Shown here: in pieces, positions 38,478 to 46,390 of the stretch | Layout of the letters: each line of letters begins with the position of its first letter | Numbering within the stretch: the first letter of the stretch is position 1 | Source of the DNA: Stenotrophomonas terrae | GTDB lineage: Bacteria; Pseudomonadota; Gammaproteobacteria; Xanthomonadales; Xanthomonadaceae | Length of the DNA: 64,000 nucleotides | Direction: 5' to 3' | Assembly (NCBI RefSeq): GCF_001431465.1 | Contig: NZ_LDJJ01000037.1 | Coordinates: 36,441-100,440 of the forward strand | Translations under genes and position numbers: made by a program | Notes under the pieces: generated by a model | Seen by the model: only the letters and a program-made list of their open reading frames with translations | Told to the model about the DNA's origin: nothing | Database searches by the model: none

Positions 38478-38576
38478 GTAGCCCGGGTAAGCGCAGCGCA
38501 CCCGGGGCCTTCCGCGCACAGCCTTGAAGATCACCAGACCCCAACCTCCCGGGTGCGCTCCACTTACCCGGGCTAC
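38478..38576. repeat. Inverted pair of GTAGCCCGGGT palindromes
   Basis: One unit at 38478-38506 and a slightly diverged inverse at 38548-38576 (GCGCTCCACTT replaces GCGCTGCGCTT). Apart from these and the following terminator, the 38292-38711 gap holds nothing I can identify. Confidence 0.88.
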
Positions 38577-38615
38577 GCCGCTGCTCTGACTCAGACGCTG
38601 GTTGGCATCGGAAGC

Positions 38616-38647
38616 AAAAAAAGCCGGCCCAAGGCCGGCTTTTCTTT
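38616..38647. terminator. Bidirectional terminator
   Basis: A7 - GCCGGCC - CAA - GGCCGGC - TTTTCTTT. The seven-base GC stem has an A tract on one side and a T tract on the other, so it can act in both directions; it lies 65 bases past the end of the minus-strand cysteine-rich peptide gene. Confidence 0.85.
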
Positions 38648-38711
38648 ACATGAGCACAGAGGGCGCAACGAGCCCTGTGCCCGGTCTCGGTGGCAAATTC
38701 ACCGAGAAGAT

Positions 38712-38906
38712 TCAACCATTAGGGCAAAGCGTTTCAAGGCAAGATTCAAAGATCGCCTCACACCTATCAGGCGCAGTACCACGCGCAATACAGGCATTGT
38801 ATGAATTCAAACACGGCGTCCCACACCAGGACGCCGAGGCCGTACCACCAAAGACAGCCATAGAAAGAAAGCTACAGGCGGCAATGCGCTTGATCCACTT
38901 CTTCAT
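38712..38906 (-). CDS. Small secreted six-cysteine protein
   Basis: A 64-residue protein starting at ATG 38906 with AAGGA seven bases upstream. A signal peptide (MKKWIKRIAACSFLSMAVF, cleavage near SASA) precedes a mature peptide of about 37 residues with six cysteines (WCGTPC, YNAC, DRC, ESC, TLC) in a predicted helical hairpin, suggesting three disulfides in the periplasm or outside. I know of no named family. A longer reading frame upstream has no ribosome site. A terminator lies just downstream. Confidence 0.7.
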   Translation of the reverse strand: MKKWIKRIAACSFLSMAVFGGTASASWCGTPCLNSYNACIARGTAPDRCEAIFESCLETLCPNG

Positions 38907-39034
38907 GCCACTTTCCTTGTTGGCCTGATCATTCAGGCGGCCCAGCATAGATTTTCCGGAAAGCCGATTCCGTTCAACAGCCCACAATTCTTGAAGTACG
39001 GACAGCCCATGCAGTACCCAGGCGGCATCAAACT

Positions 39035-39460
39035 TCAATGAATGTTCGGCCCTTTGATTCCGCTCTCCAGCCAAGCCTCAACCTGCGGCAACAACGCCAC
39101 AACCGAAGCAGCCAACTGGTCGTACCTGCTTTGCTCGCCGCCGAAAGTCTTGAAGCTGAAACCACGGAAATCCTTGTGCTGCTCGGCATCGATCAGGCGC
39201 TTTCTAAGCAACGGATCCGTTTCGAATACCCTCTTCGGCACTTCTCCGGAGTCAGGATCAACCCAAGTCGCCGCAATGCGACTGAACTCCAGGATGAAGC
39301 TGCCGCCATAGGTCCAATACTGGATCGACAGGAAGTCACGATGATCGCCACTGGATCGAGCGAAGTTTGCGACGCCGCCGCCAACGAATCCGAGCCGTCG
39401 CATCTCAGGCAGCAGAACCTTCTTGATTGAGATCGCCATCATTTGGCCGGGAGTCTTCAC
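39035..39460 (-). CDS. DUF4304 domain protein
   Basis: About 141 residues from GTG 39460; ATG 39442 and TTG 39493 are alternatives, and none has a strong ribosome site. The sequence KVLLPEMRRLGFVGGGVANFARS, LSIQYWTYGGSFILEFSR, DPLLRKRLIDAEQHKDFRGF (split) and the C-terminal helix LAASVVALLPQVEAWL are typical of DUF4304. These proteins are often encoded beside polymorphic toxins or immunity genes; none is seen next to it here. Function is unknown. Confidence 0.75.
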   Translation of the reverse strand: MKTPGQMMAISIKKVLLPEMRRLGFVGGGVANFARSSGDHRDFLSIQYWTYGGSFILEFSRIAATWVDPDSGEVPKRVFETDPLLRKRLIDAEQHKDFRGFSFKTFGGEQSRYDQLAASVVALLPQVEAWLESGIKGPNIH

Positions 39461-39568
39461 GTTTTCACAACCCCGAATTGAAACAAGTCGCAATCAGACA
39501 TCAACACAAAGGCATCTGTCACCTCGTGCCTGACAACAGCTCCCGTTTCCCAACGACCGCAAATCCCC

Positions 39569-39667
39569 GTAGCCCGGGTCAGCGCAGCGCACCCGAGGCT
39601 GTTGGCGCGCAGCCAGATGAATCATCAGATCCATCCCTCCGGGGTGTGCGGCACTTGCCCCGGCTAA
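39569..39667. repeat. Degenerate GTAGCCCGGGT palindrome pair near the island's left edge
   Basis: GTAGCCCGGGTCAGCGCAGC at 39569-39596 with a decayed inverse partner (GGGGTGTGCGGCACTTGCCC region, to about 39667). No convincing gene lies between 39461 and 39919; a short tandem GGATCAGGCC repeat is at about 39838-39858. Confidence 0.7.
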
Positions 39668-39919
39668 GCGACTGCAGGGAGGAGGCCAGAGCACGTCCAA
39701 CAGCAAGAGATCTGCCTGATGGGTTGGTCAGCGAAGGCAGGCGCTCCACAAGGGGGGCGGCTGATCCGAACTGGCGCCACCTTCACCGTGGAAACCATGG
39801 GCGGGCACATCTCCCCTGCTCTGCCCGGCGACCGGCCGGATCAGGCCGGATCAGGCCGGCAGCACCGACGAGCAATGGCTCTGCGAGATAGCCGGGCATC
39901 AGGTTGCACACGTCACCCG

Positions 39920-40336
39920 ATGATCCAGTCGCCAGCGTTCTTCGCCCTTAGCGGCGCGGCAATGAAGATGCTGCTGTTCCTGGCAAGTCAGTACAACGGC
40001 CGCAACAACGGCGACCTGAGCGCGACGAAGGCCATGGTCAAGGAGGCAGGGGTGTGCACCACCAGCAAGCTCGGTGAGCTTCTGGCGCAACTGGAGGCGG
40101 CGGGCTTCATCGTGCAGACCCGGCACGGCAACAGAAAGCTCTGCAACCTCTACGCACTCACCTGGTACGGAATCGATAGCTGCACCGGCAAGGGCTTGGA
40201 GATCCTTCCCGGGCCACCTCGGAACGACTGGAGAAAAACGCATTCTGTGCCCCTCTCAGGGTGCCAAAGCAAAACAGAATCAGTAGTCCCCTCAGGGGGC
40301 CACGGTGGCACCGTCAGGGGGCCAAAAGCAGCATGA
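39920..40336 (+). CDS. Winged-helix protein, possible satellite replication initiator
   Basis: A 138-residue protein from ATG 39920. Residues 1-90 form a winged-helix pattern (FFALSGAAMKMLLFLASQYN, ATKAMVKEAGVCTTSKLGELLAQLEAAGFI split, VQTRHGNRKLCNLYALTWYGI), common in mobile-element DNA-binding proteins. The C-terminal tail (PLSGCQSK, VPSGGHGGTVRG) is encoded by the iteron-like repeats themselves. Position next to iterons and an AT-rich tract suggests replication control. The reading frame is open further upstream, but that part shows no family features. Confidence 0.6.
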   Translation: MIQSPAFFALSGAAMKMLLFLASQYNGRNNGDLSATKAMVKEAGVCTTSKLGELLAQLEAAGFIVQTRHGNRKLCNLYALTWYGIDSCTGKGLEILPGPPRNDWRKTHSVPLSGCQSKTESVVPSGGHGGTVRGPKAA

Positions 40337-40425
40337 GAAACGAATTTTGGCCCCCTCAGGGTGCCATAAACAGCCATTTCGGCCCTTTTTTGGCCCCCTC
40401 AGGGTGCTCCCTTATATATATCTAC
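40255..40425. repeat. Five iteron-like repeats and AT-rich tract (candidate replication origin)
   Basis: Five copies of CTCAGGGTGCCA or close variants start at 40255, 40291, 40313, 40355 and 40398 (spacing 36, 22, 42 and 43). Several are preceded by CCCC. Right after the last copy comes CTTATATATATC (about 40410-40421), the only strongly AT-rich tract nearby. Iterons plus an AT-rich segment next to a DNA-binding protein gene are the usual make-up of a plasmid- or satellite-type origin. The rest of 40337-40741 holds no credible gene. Confidence 0.65.
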
Positions 40426-40741
40426 CAAGCGGGAGCGCAGCGGACGCTTGGGCTGTTGCTCTGCTTCGCCGCTTTCAAGCATCACCGCATCTGCATCGGG
40501 AGGTTTTCAAATGCGGGATTTCCCCGTATCTGCCCTTACATGCCGAGGGCAGAAGCTGGCACTGCCCAAACCTGCCACTGGCACTTTCTGGCACTGCCAG
40601 ATCTTGCCGCTAGCACCGCCTCCTTTTCACTTCTGCGATTTCAAATCGCACTTGGTCGGGACGCGGCAACCAACCCGTTATTGGAACCGTTCCGCTTTCG
40701 GGACAGTTTGGAAGCGAGCGGCACTCACCTGGAGTAATCGA

Positions 40742-41044
40742 TTGAAACCCCGTGACCAACTGGCCCGCAGCTTGGACAGCTTGCGGGCAACGCTGGATGG
40801 ACGCGCTGACGCAACAGCTGCGCAGCTTCGCCAGCAGGCAGAGCAGCAAGGCATGTGGCTTAGCGCCGATGGAAGGATTGGAGAAGCGGACCTCGCCAAG
40901 TTGATCGGCATCTCGCCTGGCACGCTGGCGAACAAGCGCAGGGAAGGCACAGCGCCTGACAGCTTCTCGCTCGGCGGTGGCCGTCACAAGATCACCTATC
41001 GTCTGAGCGATGCCGCGCGCTGGCTTGAATCACACCGGCGGTAA
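40742..41044 (+). CDS. AlpA/MerR-like HTH protein
   Basis: A 100-residue protein starting at TTG 40742 with GGAG seven bases upstream. The first half is helical (LARSLDSLRATLDGRADATA). The second half is an HTH with IGEADLAKLIGISPGTLANKR, a Gly-rich wing (SLGGGRHKITYR) and LSDAARWLESHRR, as in excisionase/AlpA-type regulators of satellites. It lies between the origin-like repeats and the capsid gene, so it probably controls excision or late gene expression of the island. Confidence 0.65.
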   Translation: MKPRDQLARSLDSLRATLDGRADATAAQLRQQAEQQGMWLSADGRIGEADLAKLIGISPGTLANKRREGTAPDSFSLGGGRHKITYRLSDAARWLESHRR

Positions 41045-41135
41045 GTTGAACAACGCAACCCCATGCAACCCCACTCTGCCTAATGGTGGGCTCGCGCGCT
41101 GAAACAGAAACTGGGCACCTACACAGGAGCCCAGT

Positions 41136-42398
41136 ATGACCAAGCAAACCAAGATCGCCCGCGGCCTCCAGTCCGTGCGAGCAGAGACCGAATCGGCGGA
41201 CGTGGCAGCCGTCGTGGGACAGCTGAACGCCGCCTTCGATCAGTTCAAGGCAAAGCACTCCGCAGAGGTGGACGCTGTACGGAAGCAGGTCGACGAAAAC
41301 GCCACGGCGTTGGCCGCCTTCCAGATGAACGGTATCGGCACCGATCAGCCTGCAGCTGACCTGGATGGAGCTGGCATCAAGGTGCTGCGCACACCCGCCG
41401 ACTTCAAAGCCCATTACGCAAGCCGCCGTGATGACAATGACTCGCAGCGCAGCAACAACACCACCCTGACCGACTTCATGCGTGGCGTGGCCGGCATGAG
41501 CAGCACTGATACCGTAATGGCTTCGCTCGCCATCGGCACCGACAGCGCTGGCGGCTACGCAGTTCCCGATGTGGTGATGCCCGGCATCCTGTCCGCACTG
41601 GTGCCGGCATCCTCGCTGCTGCAGGCCGGCGCCGGTATCGTGCCAATGGACTACGGCGCCAAGTCTGTATCCACCGCAGCTATCGACACGATGCCAACCG
41701 CAAGCTGGCGCAATGAGCTGGGTACCATCGGCGAGAGCCAACCCACACTGCGTTCCGTGCAGGCCGTCCCCCGCAGCTTGGCCTGCATTGTGCGCGTGTC
41801 GCGTGAGCTGCTGGCTGATGGTTCGGACGTGGACCGCGCGCTGCGCTTGGTGATCGCCCAGGCCTTTGCCAAGGAGCTGGACCGTGTCGGCCTGTTGGGC
41901 TCTGGCACAGCGCCGGAGCCGCGCGGCCTGCGCAACACCACCGGCATCAACGTGGTGGATATGGGTGCGAACGGTGCAGCCCTGGACAGCTACCGTCCCC
42001 TGCTTTGGGCGTATGGCAAGACCATCGACCAGAACGCCCCGGTGCCGACCACTGCCATCATGGCCGGCCGCACGCTGCTGGACTTCGAGGGCTTGGCCGA
42101 CACCACTGGTCAGCCGCTGCAGCGCCCGCGACTGATCGACGGCATGAACTTCGTGGCTACCAGCCAGCTGCCCGTCGATGTCGATATTGGAACCTCCAGC
42201 GACACCAGCGAGATCTTCACCGGCGACTTCTCGGGCCTGTACTTCCTGATGCGTGAGTCGCTGTCCATCCAGCTGCTACGCGAGACCTACGCCAAGACCG
42301 GCGAGATCGGCTTCCTGTGCCACGTGCGCGCCGATGTGGTCATCAACTACCCGCAACAGTTCACCGTCATCACGGGCGTCCGTCCTGCTGCGCCCTGA
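41136..42398 (+). CDS. HK97-family phage major capsid protein
   Basis: A 420-residue protein. Residues 20-65 are a coiled-coil delta (scaffold) domain. From about residue 120 the HK97 gp5 fold is recognisable (TDSAGGYAVPDVVMPGILSAL split, SWRNELGTIGESQPTL, SRELLADGSDVDRALRLVIA, the LLGSGTAPEPRGLRN loop and a C-terminal GFLCHVRADVVI strand). GGAG precedes the ATG. It would build an icosahedral head. No capsid protease or portal gene accompanies it, so assembly would need a helper phage or the gene is a relic; the frame is intact. Confidence 0.92.
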   Translation: MTKQTKIARGLQSVRAETESADVAAVVGQLNAAFDQFKAKHSAEVDAVRKQVDENATALAAFQMNGIGTDQPAADLDGAGIKVLRTPADFKAHYASRRDDNDSQRSNNTTLTDFMRGVAGMSSTDTVMASLAIGTDSAGGYAVPDVVMPGILSALVPASSLLQAGAGIVPMDYGAKSVSTAAIDTMPTASWRNELGTIGESQPTLRSVQAVPRSLACIVRVSRELLADGSDVDRALRLVIAQAFAKELDRVGLLGSGTAPEPRGLRNTTGINVVDMGANGAALDSYRPLLWAYGKTIDQNAPVPTTAIMAGRTLLDFEGLADTTGQPLQRPRLIDGMNFVATSQLPVDVDIGTSSDTSEIFTGDFSGLYFLMRESLSIQLLRETYAKTGEIGFLCHVRADVVINYPQQFTVITGVRPAAP

Positions 42399-42489
42399 GC
42401 GAATCTGGACCAGCCGGCGGTGTCCACATCAACACCGGCAGGGCGAGGCTCGTACGCTTCGCGCTGATCGCCCCGAGCAGGCCCGGCAA

Positions 42490-42560
42490 CGGGCCTTCCT
42501 CGTCAGCCTGCGCAGGACCCGGGGGGGGGGTGAAAAGTTCGGGTCGATCGCGCCCTACAC
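42490..42560 (+). other. Candidate DNA-packaging (cos-like) segment with G10 tract
   Basis: Between the capsid and small-terminase genes lies a non-coding stretch with GACCC, ten G (42521-42530) and then TGAAAAGTTCGGGTCGATCG. GACCC and GGGTC make a short inverted repeat around the G run. Position directly upstream of a small terminase, which binds the packaging site, suggests a cos-type signal. This is inference from position and composition. Confidence 0.35.
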
Positions 42561-42627
42561 CGACCGCCCTCCTTTCTTCGCGCATCCGCAATTGGAAATA
42601 CGACCCCGTCGGAGTCCTGGAGCAACC

Positions 42628-43005
42628 ATGGCCAAACCAAGAACACCCACCAAAAAAGCCAGAGTTTCCGGCGCGACGCTGAAAGACCCGGCGCGCTTCA
42701 AAGGCCGCAAGGAACCAGCGAACCCCAGCCCCATCGGTGCGCCCTACAAGGGAATGACACCGGCCCAGGTAAAGGTCTGGAAGGAATGCGCAGAGAACAT
42801 GCCCTGGCTCAGCGCCTCCCATCGCCTGCTGTTGCGTCAGGTGAGCATTCTGGCGGCACGCATGGAAACCGATCCCGAGGTGGGTGTGTCCGCGATGCAT
42901 GCGCTGAGCGCGATGCTGTCCAAACTGGGAGCCACGCCCACGGATGAATCAAAAGTTGACCACCCGGATGGCGATGTAGATCCGGACGACAAGTTTTTCC
43001 ACTAA
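42628..43005 (+). CDS. Phage terminase small subunit (P27-like)
   Basis: A 125-residue protein: basic N-terminus (MAKPRTPTKKARVSG), then PIGAPYKGMTPAQVKVWKECAENMPWL (split), ASHRLLLRQVSILAARM and VGVSAMHALSAMLSKLGATPTDESKV, ending in an acidic tail. This matches small terminases that select phage DNA for packaging, especially the ATPxDxSKV motif. No large subunit is encoded nearby, as in satellites that borrow the helper's large terminase. GGAG lies six to seven bases before the ATG. Confidence 0.82.
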   Translation: MAKPRTPTKKARVSGATLKDPARFKGRKEPANPSPIGAPYKGMTPAQVKVWKECAENMPWLSASHRLLLRQVSILAARMETDPEVGVSAMHALSAMLSKLGATPTDESKVDHPDGDVDPDDKFFH

Positions 43006-43351
43006 GCCCCACTAGGTCAGCCAGATCGCCGCCGCAGCCTCACCGGCGACTCGGAGGCTCATGCGGCCTCCTGCGGTGCGGGAAGCCATCGAAGCCCCAT
43101 CATCACGCTAGCCGACTGATTAGCCAGGAGGGACCAGCAGGCTGTATCCGCAACAACACTGGCAACGCGGGACGGCAGCCACGAAGATCCAAGTACCTCA
43201 TGCCGGTGTTCGCACGCGTGCCGCTGTATATCTATTGCGCAAGCTCAGCGCAAGGTTATCGAAGCTCTCACCAAACCAAACCTAGCCGCAAACAAAGGCA
43301 AGTCAGCCGCAATGGCCGAACCTACTAAAAAAATTACAAGCATCAATCGAA
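43006..43351. other. Gap inside the island without recognisable gene
   Basis: 346 bases between the convergent small-terminase and HIRAN genes. Short inverted motifs (GCGGCCTCCTGCGG, GCGCAAGCTCAGCGCAAG) are present, but I see no reading frame with support, no terminator with a U-run and no REP element. Confidence 0.5.
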
Positions 43352-44074
43352 TCAAATCGGCTCATATTCGGTTTCCTGACAAGGAACAAACCCAACCGGC
43401 CAAGGCGCACTCAAACGACAAAGCACGCGGTAGCTAGTCGGCGAGCCCCTATTTACACGCAATACCTCAACCACCGACTTAACGGCCCCCCCCCCTTCAA
43501 CCAACCGAGAAAAATCAGAAGAATAATATCTAGGCACATACCCCACTAGGCTAACCGGCTGACCTGTGCGCAATAACAGTGCAGCCGGATCATATGCATT
43601 CTGAACATCCCTCAGAACGAAAAGCCGAGACCCTTCATCAAGCGAATCCACAAGGGAAGCCGTAGATGCTGGAAGGTGACCAATGCCCCTAATAAAGAAA
43701 TGGGCCTCATAATTTCCGTCGAGCGTAGGAACTGGAAGCGGCACAAGTTCAATGGAATCCGTCGCGCGAAGTCCGCCGCTCCTTGCCAGCTCATCAAAAG
43801 CGTCAGAATCAGCATGCAAACCCATCCAGCCGAGATATGTCTTCGACTCAGGTCTACTCCGAGGTAACACCCTATTACTCAACAGTGGGAATAACGTCGT
43901 GGAGCGATATTCTGCAGTCAATTCATTCATCAACCCAAAGCCAACAAACCCAGGAATTAGCAAGGCGCCTTTCGTATAACGGAGTGCAAAATAATTACCG
44001 TCATACTGAACGCGTGCTACCGGGTACCACTTCTGGTTTTCAGCATCCTTGGCTGCAATAAAAATTGTCTTCAC
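43352..44074 (-). CDS. HipA-N-like plus HIRAN domain protein
   Basis: A 240-residue protein with two parts. Residues 15-90 (WYPVARVQYDGNYFALRYTKG, STTLFPLLSNRVLP, YLGWMGL) resemble the HipA N-terminal or HipS subdomain. Residues 125-195 are a HIRAN domain (HFFIRGIGHLP, LVDSLDEGSRLFVLRDVQNAYDP split, LVGYVPRYYSSDFSRL), which in HLTF binds 3' DNA ends. A ten-base G tract encodes Gly194-196 and could slip. It overlaps the kinase gene by four bases. It is probably the partner or antitoxin-like part of the kinase; this is inference. Confidence 0.75.
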   Translation of the reverse strand: MKTIFIAAKDAENQKWYPVARVQYDGNYFALRYTKGALLIPGFVGFGLMNELTAEYRSTTLFPLLSNRVLPRSRPESKTYLGWMGLHADSDAFDELARSGGLRATDSIELVPLPVPTLDGNYEAHFFIRGIGHLPASTASLVDSLDEGSRLFVLRDVQNAYDPAALLLRTGQPVSLVGYVPRYYSSDFSRLVEGGGAVKSVVEVLRVNRGSPTSYRVLCRLSAPWPVGFVPCQETEYEPI

Positions 44075-44967
44075 TGAATACTCTCTATGGTCCGAACCTT
44101 GTTAATCATCAACATCTCAACCGCAAACTCTCGAGATATCTCTGATATCCAATCGTCCGGAACACCAGCGAGCACGCCCTCGAAGAACGCCCTATCGACC
44201 CGATGTAGACGTTCAGTCCAAATCAGGGCATCAGGCCCACAGACCTTAGACATCTCACTAAAGGCTTCTACAGTCGTCAATCGCCCCCCCGATTGACCAT
44301 AGATCTGGCTTCGCGCTCTCGAACAGTAGGCCATCATGTCGCCGTTAAGGTTTTGAGAGCCAAGTCGCTTTCTGCAAGTAAACTCTGTTTCATTGCGCCC
44401 CAAACTAGACGCGTGATCAAAGGTACAAGCCAGACGCATCTCCATAGTACTCCCAGGAATAGCAATCATGGCCCAATTCTCCTCGTGTCTGTCTTGATTG
44501 CCTATCAAGGCATCCAACATCAAATAGCTGCACATAACGCCCAACGGTGTCATCGTTGGACTTGGCGGAACCCATCCTAGTGGAAGCCCCAATCGAATCC
44601 TGTGAAATGCAGCCGCAATACGACGAACCGTATGAAGCCTGCGTCGATCCTGCACCGCCATCCGCTCACCAGATGAGACTCCGGTGATGATCTCATTGCC
44701 ATGAACCAGTCGAGCGCCCTCTGGCACGAAGTTCAAAGTCCGCACACCTCGCCGTTCACCGCATAGAGCCAAGTCGTATGAAGCGTGAGGAATTCCAAGT
44801 TCTTTCGCGATATTGGCAACCACCACTTCGGCCCAGTTCTCCCCAGTCCCGGGCCTCCCCTCTTTAAAGAGAAAGGCATCTTGGTCAAACCAAAATTTTG
44901 CCTTTGTCCCCAAAGCCTCGTACAAATCAGCACTCTCTTCAAGAACTTCTACAACGGGGAACTTCAT
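44071..44967 (-). CDS. HipA-like protein kinase
   Basis: A 298-residue HipA-type kinase fold: ATP-binding Lys35 (AFLFKEGRPG), GENWAEVVVANIAKELGIPHA (split, Glu43 or Glu47), catalytic loop LDALIGNQDRHEENWAMI (Asp159, Asn164) and metal site TFDHASSLG (Asp184). It is shorter than HipA because the N-subdomain is encoded separately by the next gene, as in HipBST systems. ATG 44967 has GGGGAG six bases upstream. A seven-base G run lies near codon 226. Targets are unknown; in the family, tRNA synthetases are typical. Confidence 0.78.
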   Translation of the reverse strand: MKFPVVEVLEESADLYEALGTKAKFWFDQDAFLFKEGRPGTGENWAEVVVANIAKELGIPHASYDLALCGERRGVRTLNFVPEGARLVHGNEIITGVSSGERMAVQDRRRLHTVRRIAAAFHRIRLGLPLGWVPPSPTMTPLGVMCSYLMLDALIGNQDRHEENWAMIAIPGSTMEMRLACTFDHASSLGRNETEFTCRKRLGSQNLNGDMMAYCSRARSQIYGQSGGRLTTVEAFSEMSKVCGPDALIWTERLHRVDRAFFEGVLAGVPDDWISEISREFAVEMLMINKVRTIESIQ

Positions 44968-44980
44968 CGACCTCTCCCCG

Positions 44981-46390
44981 TCAAAAAAGAAGCCTGGCCA
45001 AATCAGAAGCGGCATTCAGCCCGCCATGCTGACTATCCCCCCCAGTACTGGGCAGCGTAAAGGTATAGCGCTCATCCCCCTGAAAAATGAGCTTAGGATG
45101 TTTACCCTGCTTATCAATTTGAAACCCTAATTCCTCCAATGCCTTTTTTACCTTAGGGTCCATCTTTACATAACCTCGTAAAACTTCCTTGATTTTACTT
45201 TTTGCTTGGGCTGCGAACTGATCTTCGACATTACTCTCAATGATTGCCTTTACAACATCTCTGCGCCTGGAATCACCACTACTTGAATCACGGTACTCCG
45301 CCAGTATCCGAAGCACCATTGAAGAGATCTCGTTCGAGTAAAGATCACATTCCGAACCAACGGATAGAGTCACACCGTCCTCAGTTGAATACCGAGCCTC
45401 GTACCTTCTTACCTCAGCCGCAAGACGGGAAATCTCACGCTCCGCATCAGCCAACTTTAGATCGCGAGCCTCCATTTCATCGTCGAACGCTTGAATGTAT
45501 TCATTGATAGCCAGGTTTTCTCGACCTTTAAAACTCTCAATTTCTTGACGCGACAGTGCCTCTTGGACAGAGGCAAAAGTGCATCGATCGAGTGGCCGCC
45601 TATTTACCAGCGCCATACGGACTTCGTCCACAATTGCGTCGACAAAATCACCACCGGAATAGTGATCACCTCGTCGAAACTGAGTCCTTCTCCCGTCTCC
45701 CCCAGGCCAGTAGATACCCACCGATCCGCCAAAAACATTCTGCCCCGCAACCTTCTCCCGCAACAGCAATGAGAAAGTACGATCAGGCTCAACCAGAACA
45801 TGCGCCATACCTGAAAGTCTCCAGGCAAGCTGATTTACATTGACAGATGGCCGGCCATTAAATCTGCTACTAACATAAACTACAGGAAGGCGATTAGCAC
45901 CCTTACCTGTAATGAAACCAGTTGCGGCCGCAAGATCCGCTAGTTTCAGAAGATGCGGAGCCTCCCCAACTTCCAAGCCATCATCCCACCCTCCGCCCAG
46001 CCCTTCGAGGATAAGTCGAGTGAAGACCGGCTTTTTTGCCAATGGCACCATTACGGAAGGATTGGTCGCCTCACAGAACACTCTAATCGCTACTACAGGA
46101 AATAGTCCGGTGTTATCCGAGAAAGTGAAGAGACTTGTCCAATGAAGGCCGAGCTCTTCCTTTTGGTAACGAACACTGCAGGCAGCTCCTCCCTGATACA
46201 GAACCCTAAGACTAAGAATGCTCTCGCTGTCCTTGTCGAGGCTCACACGACCAAGCTCCTCGATGGCGGCTACATCTTGGGCATTGAATGCAGTATGAGG
46301 AGATCCAAGAATCCAAGATTGAACAATCGACACGAAATCCGCAGCGGTAGCGCCGGTGCGAACAGGGAAGTCAGTTGCAAAGGACAGCAT
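44981..46390 (-). CDS. Large unknown protein with coiled coil and HicA-like C-terminus
   Basis: A 469-residue protein, first in the operon with the kinase and HIRAN genes (13 bases to the kinase start). Residues 1-280 are a globular region I do not recognise (VQSWILGSPHTAF, LPVVYVSSRFNG, GMAHVLVEPDRTFSLLLRE, QNVFGGSVGIYWPGG). Residues 285-335 are a predicted coiled coil. Residues 410-469 (KKALEELGFQIDKQGKHPKL and later LPSTGGDS) resemble the double-stranded-RNA-binding-like fold of HicA. A seven-base G run lies in the TGGD codons. GC content is lower than the host genes. It is possibly the sensor or effector of a defence unit. Confidence 0.6.
   Translation of the reverse strand: MLSFATDFPVRTGATAADFVSIVQSWILGSPHTAFNAQDVAAIEELGRVSLDKDSESILSLRVLYQGGAACSVRYQKEELGLHWTSLFTFSDNTGLFPVVAIRVFCEATNPSVMVPLAKKPVFTRLILEGLGGGWDDGLEVGEAPHLLKLADLAAATGFITGKGANRLPVVYVSSRFNGRPSVNVNQLAWRLSGMAHVLVEPDRTFSLLLREKVAGQNVFGGSVGIYWPGGDGRRTQFRRGDHYSGGDFVDAIVDEVRMALVNRRPLDRCTFASVQEALSRQEIESFKGRENLAINEYIQAFDDEMEARDLKLADAEREISRLAAEVRRYEARYSTEDGVTLSVGSECDLYSNEISSMVLRILAEYRDSSSGDSRRRDVVKAIIESNVEDQFAAQAKSKIKEVLRGYVKMDPKVKKALEELGFQIDKQGKHPKLIFQGDERYTFTLPSTGGDSQHGGLNAASDLARLLF

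Noticed and set aside
39780..39922. Integrase C-terminal remnant upstream of the winged-helix gene
   Set aside because: One frame reads LCEIAGHQVAHVTR before a stop, which faintly recalls recombinase ends, but no catalytic Arg-His-Arg-Tyr context can be found.
40261..40737. A 158-codon frame after the winged-helix gene
   Set aside because: It starts inside the iteron-like repeats, has no ribosome site or recognisable domain, and overlaps the origin-like region.
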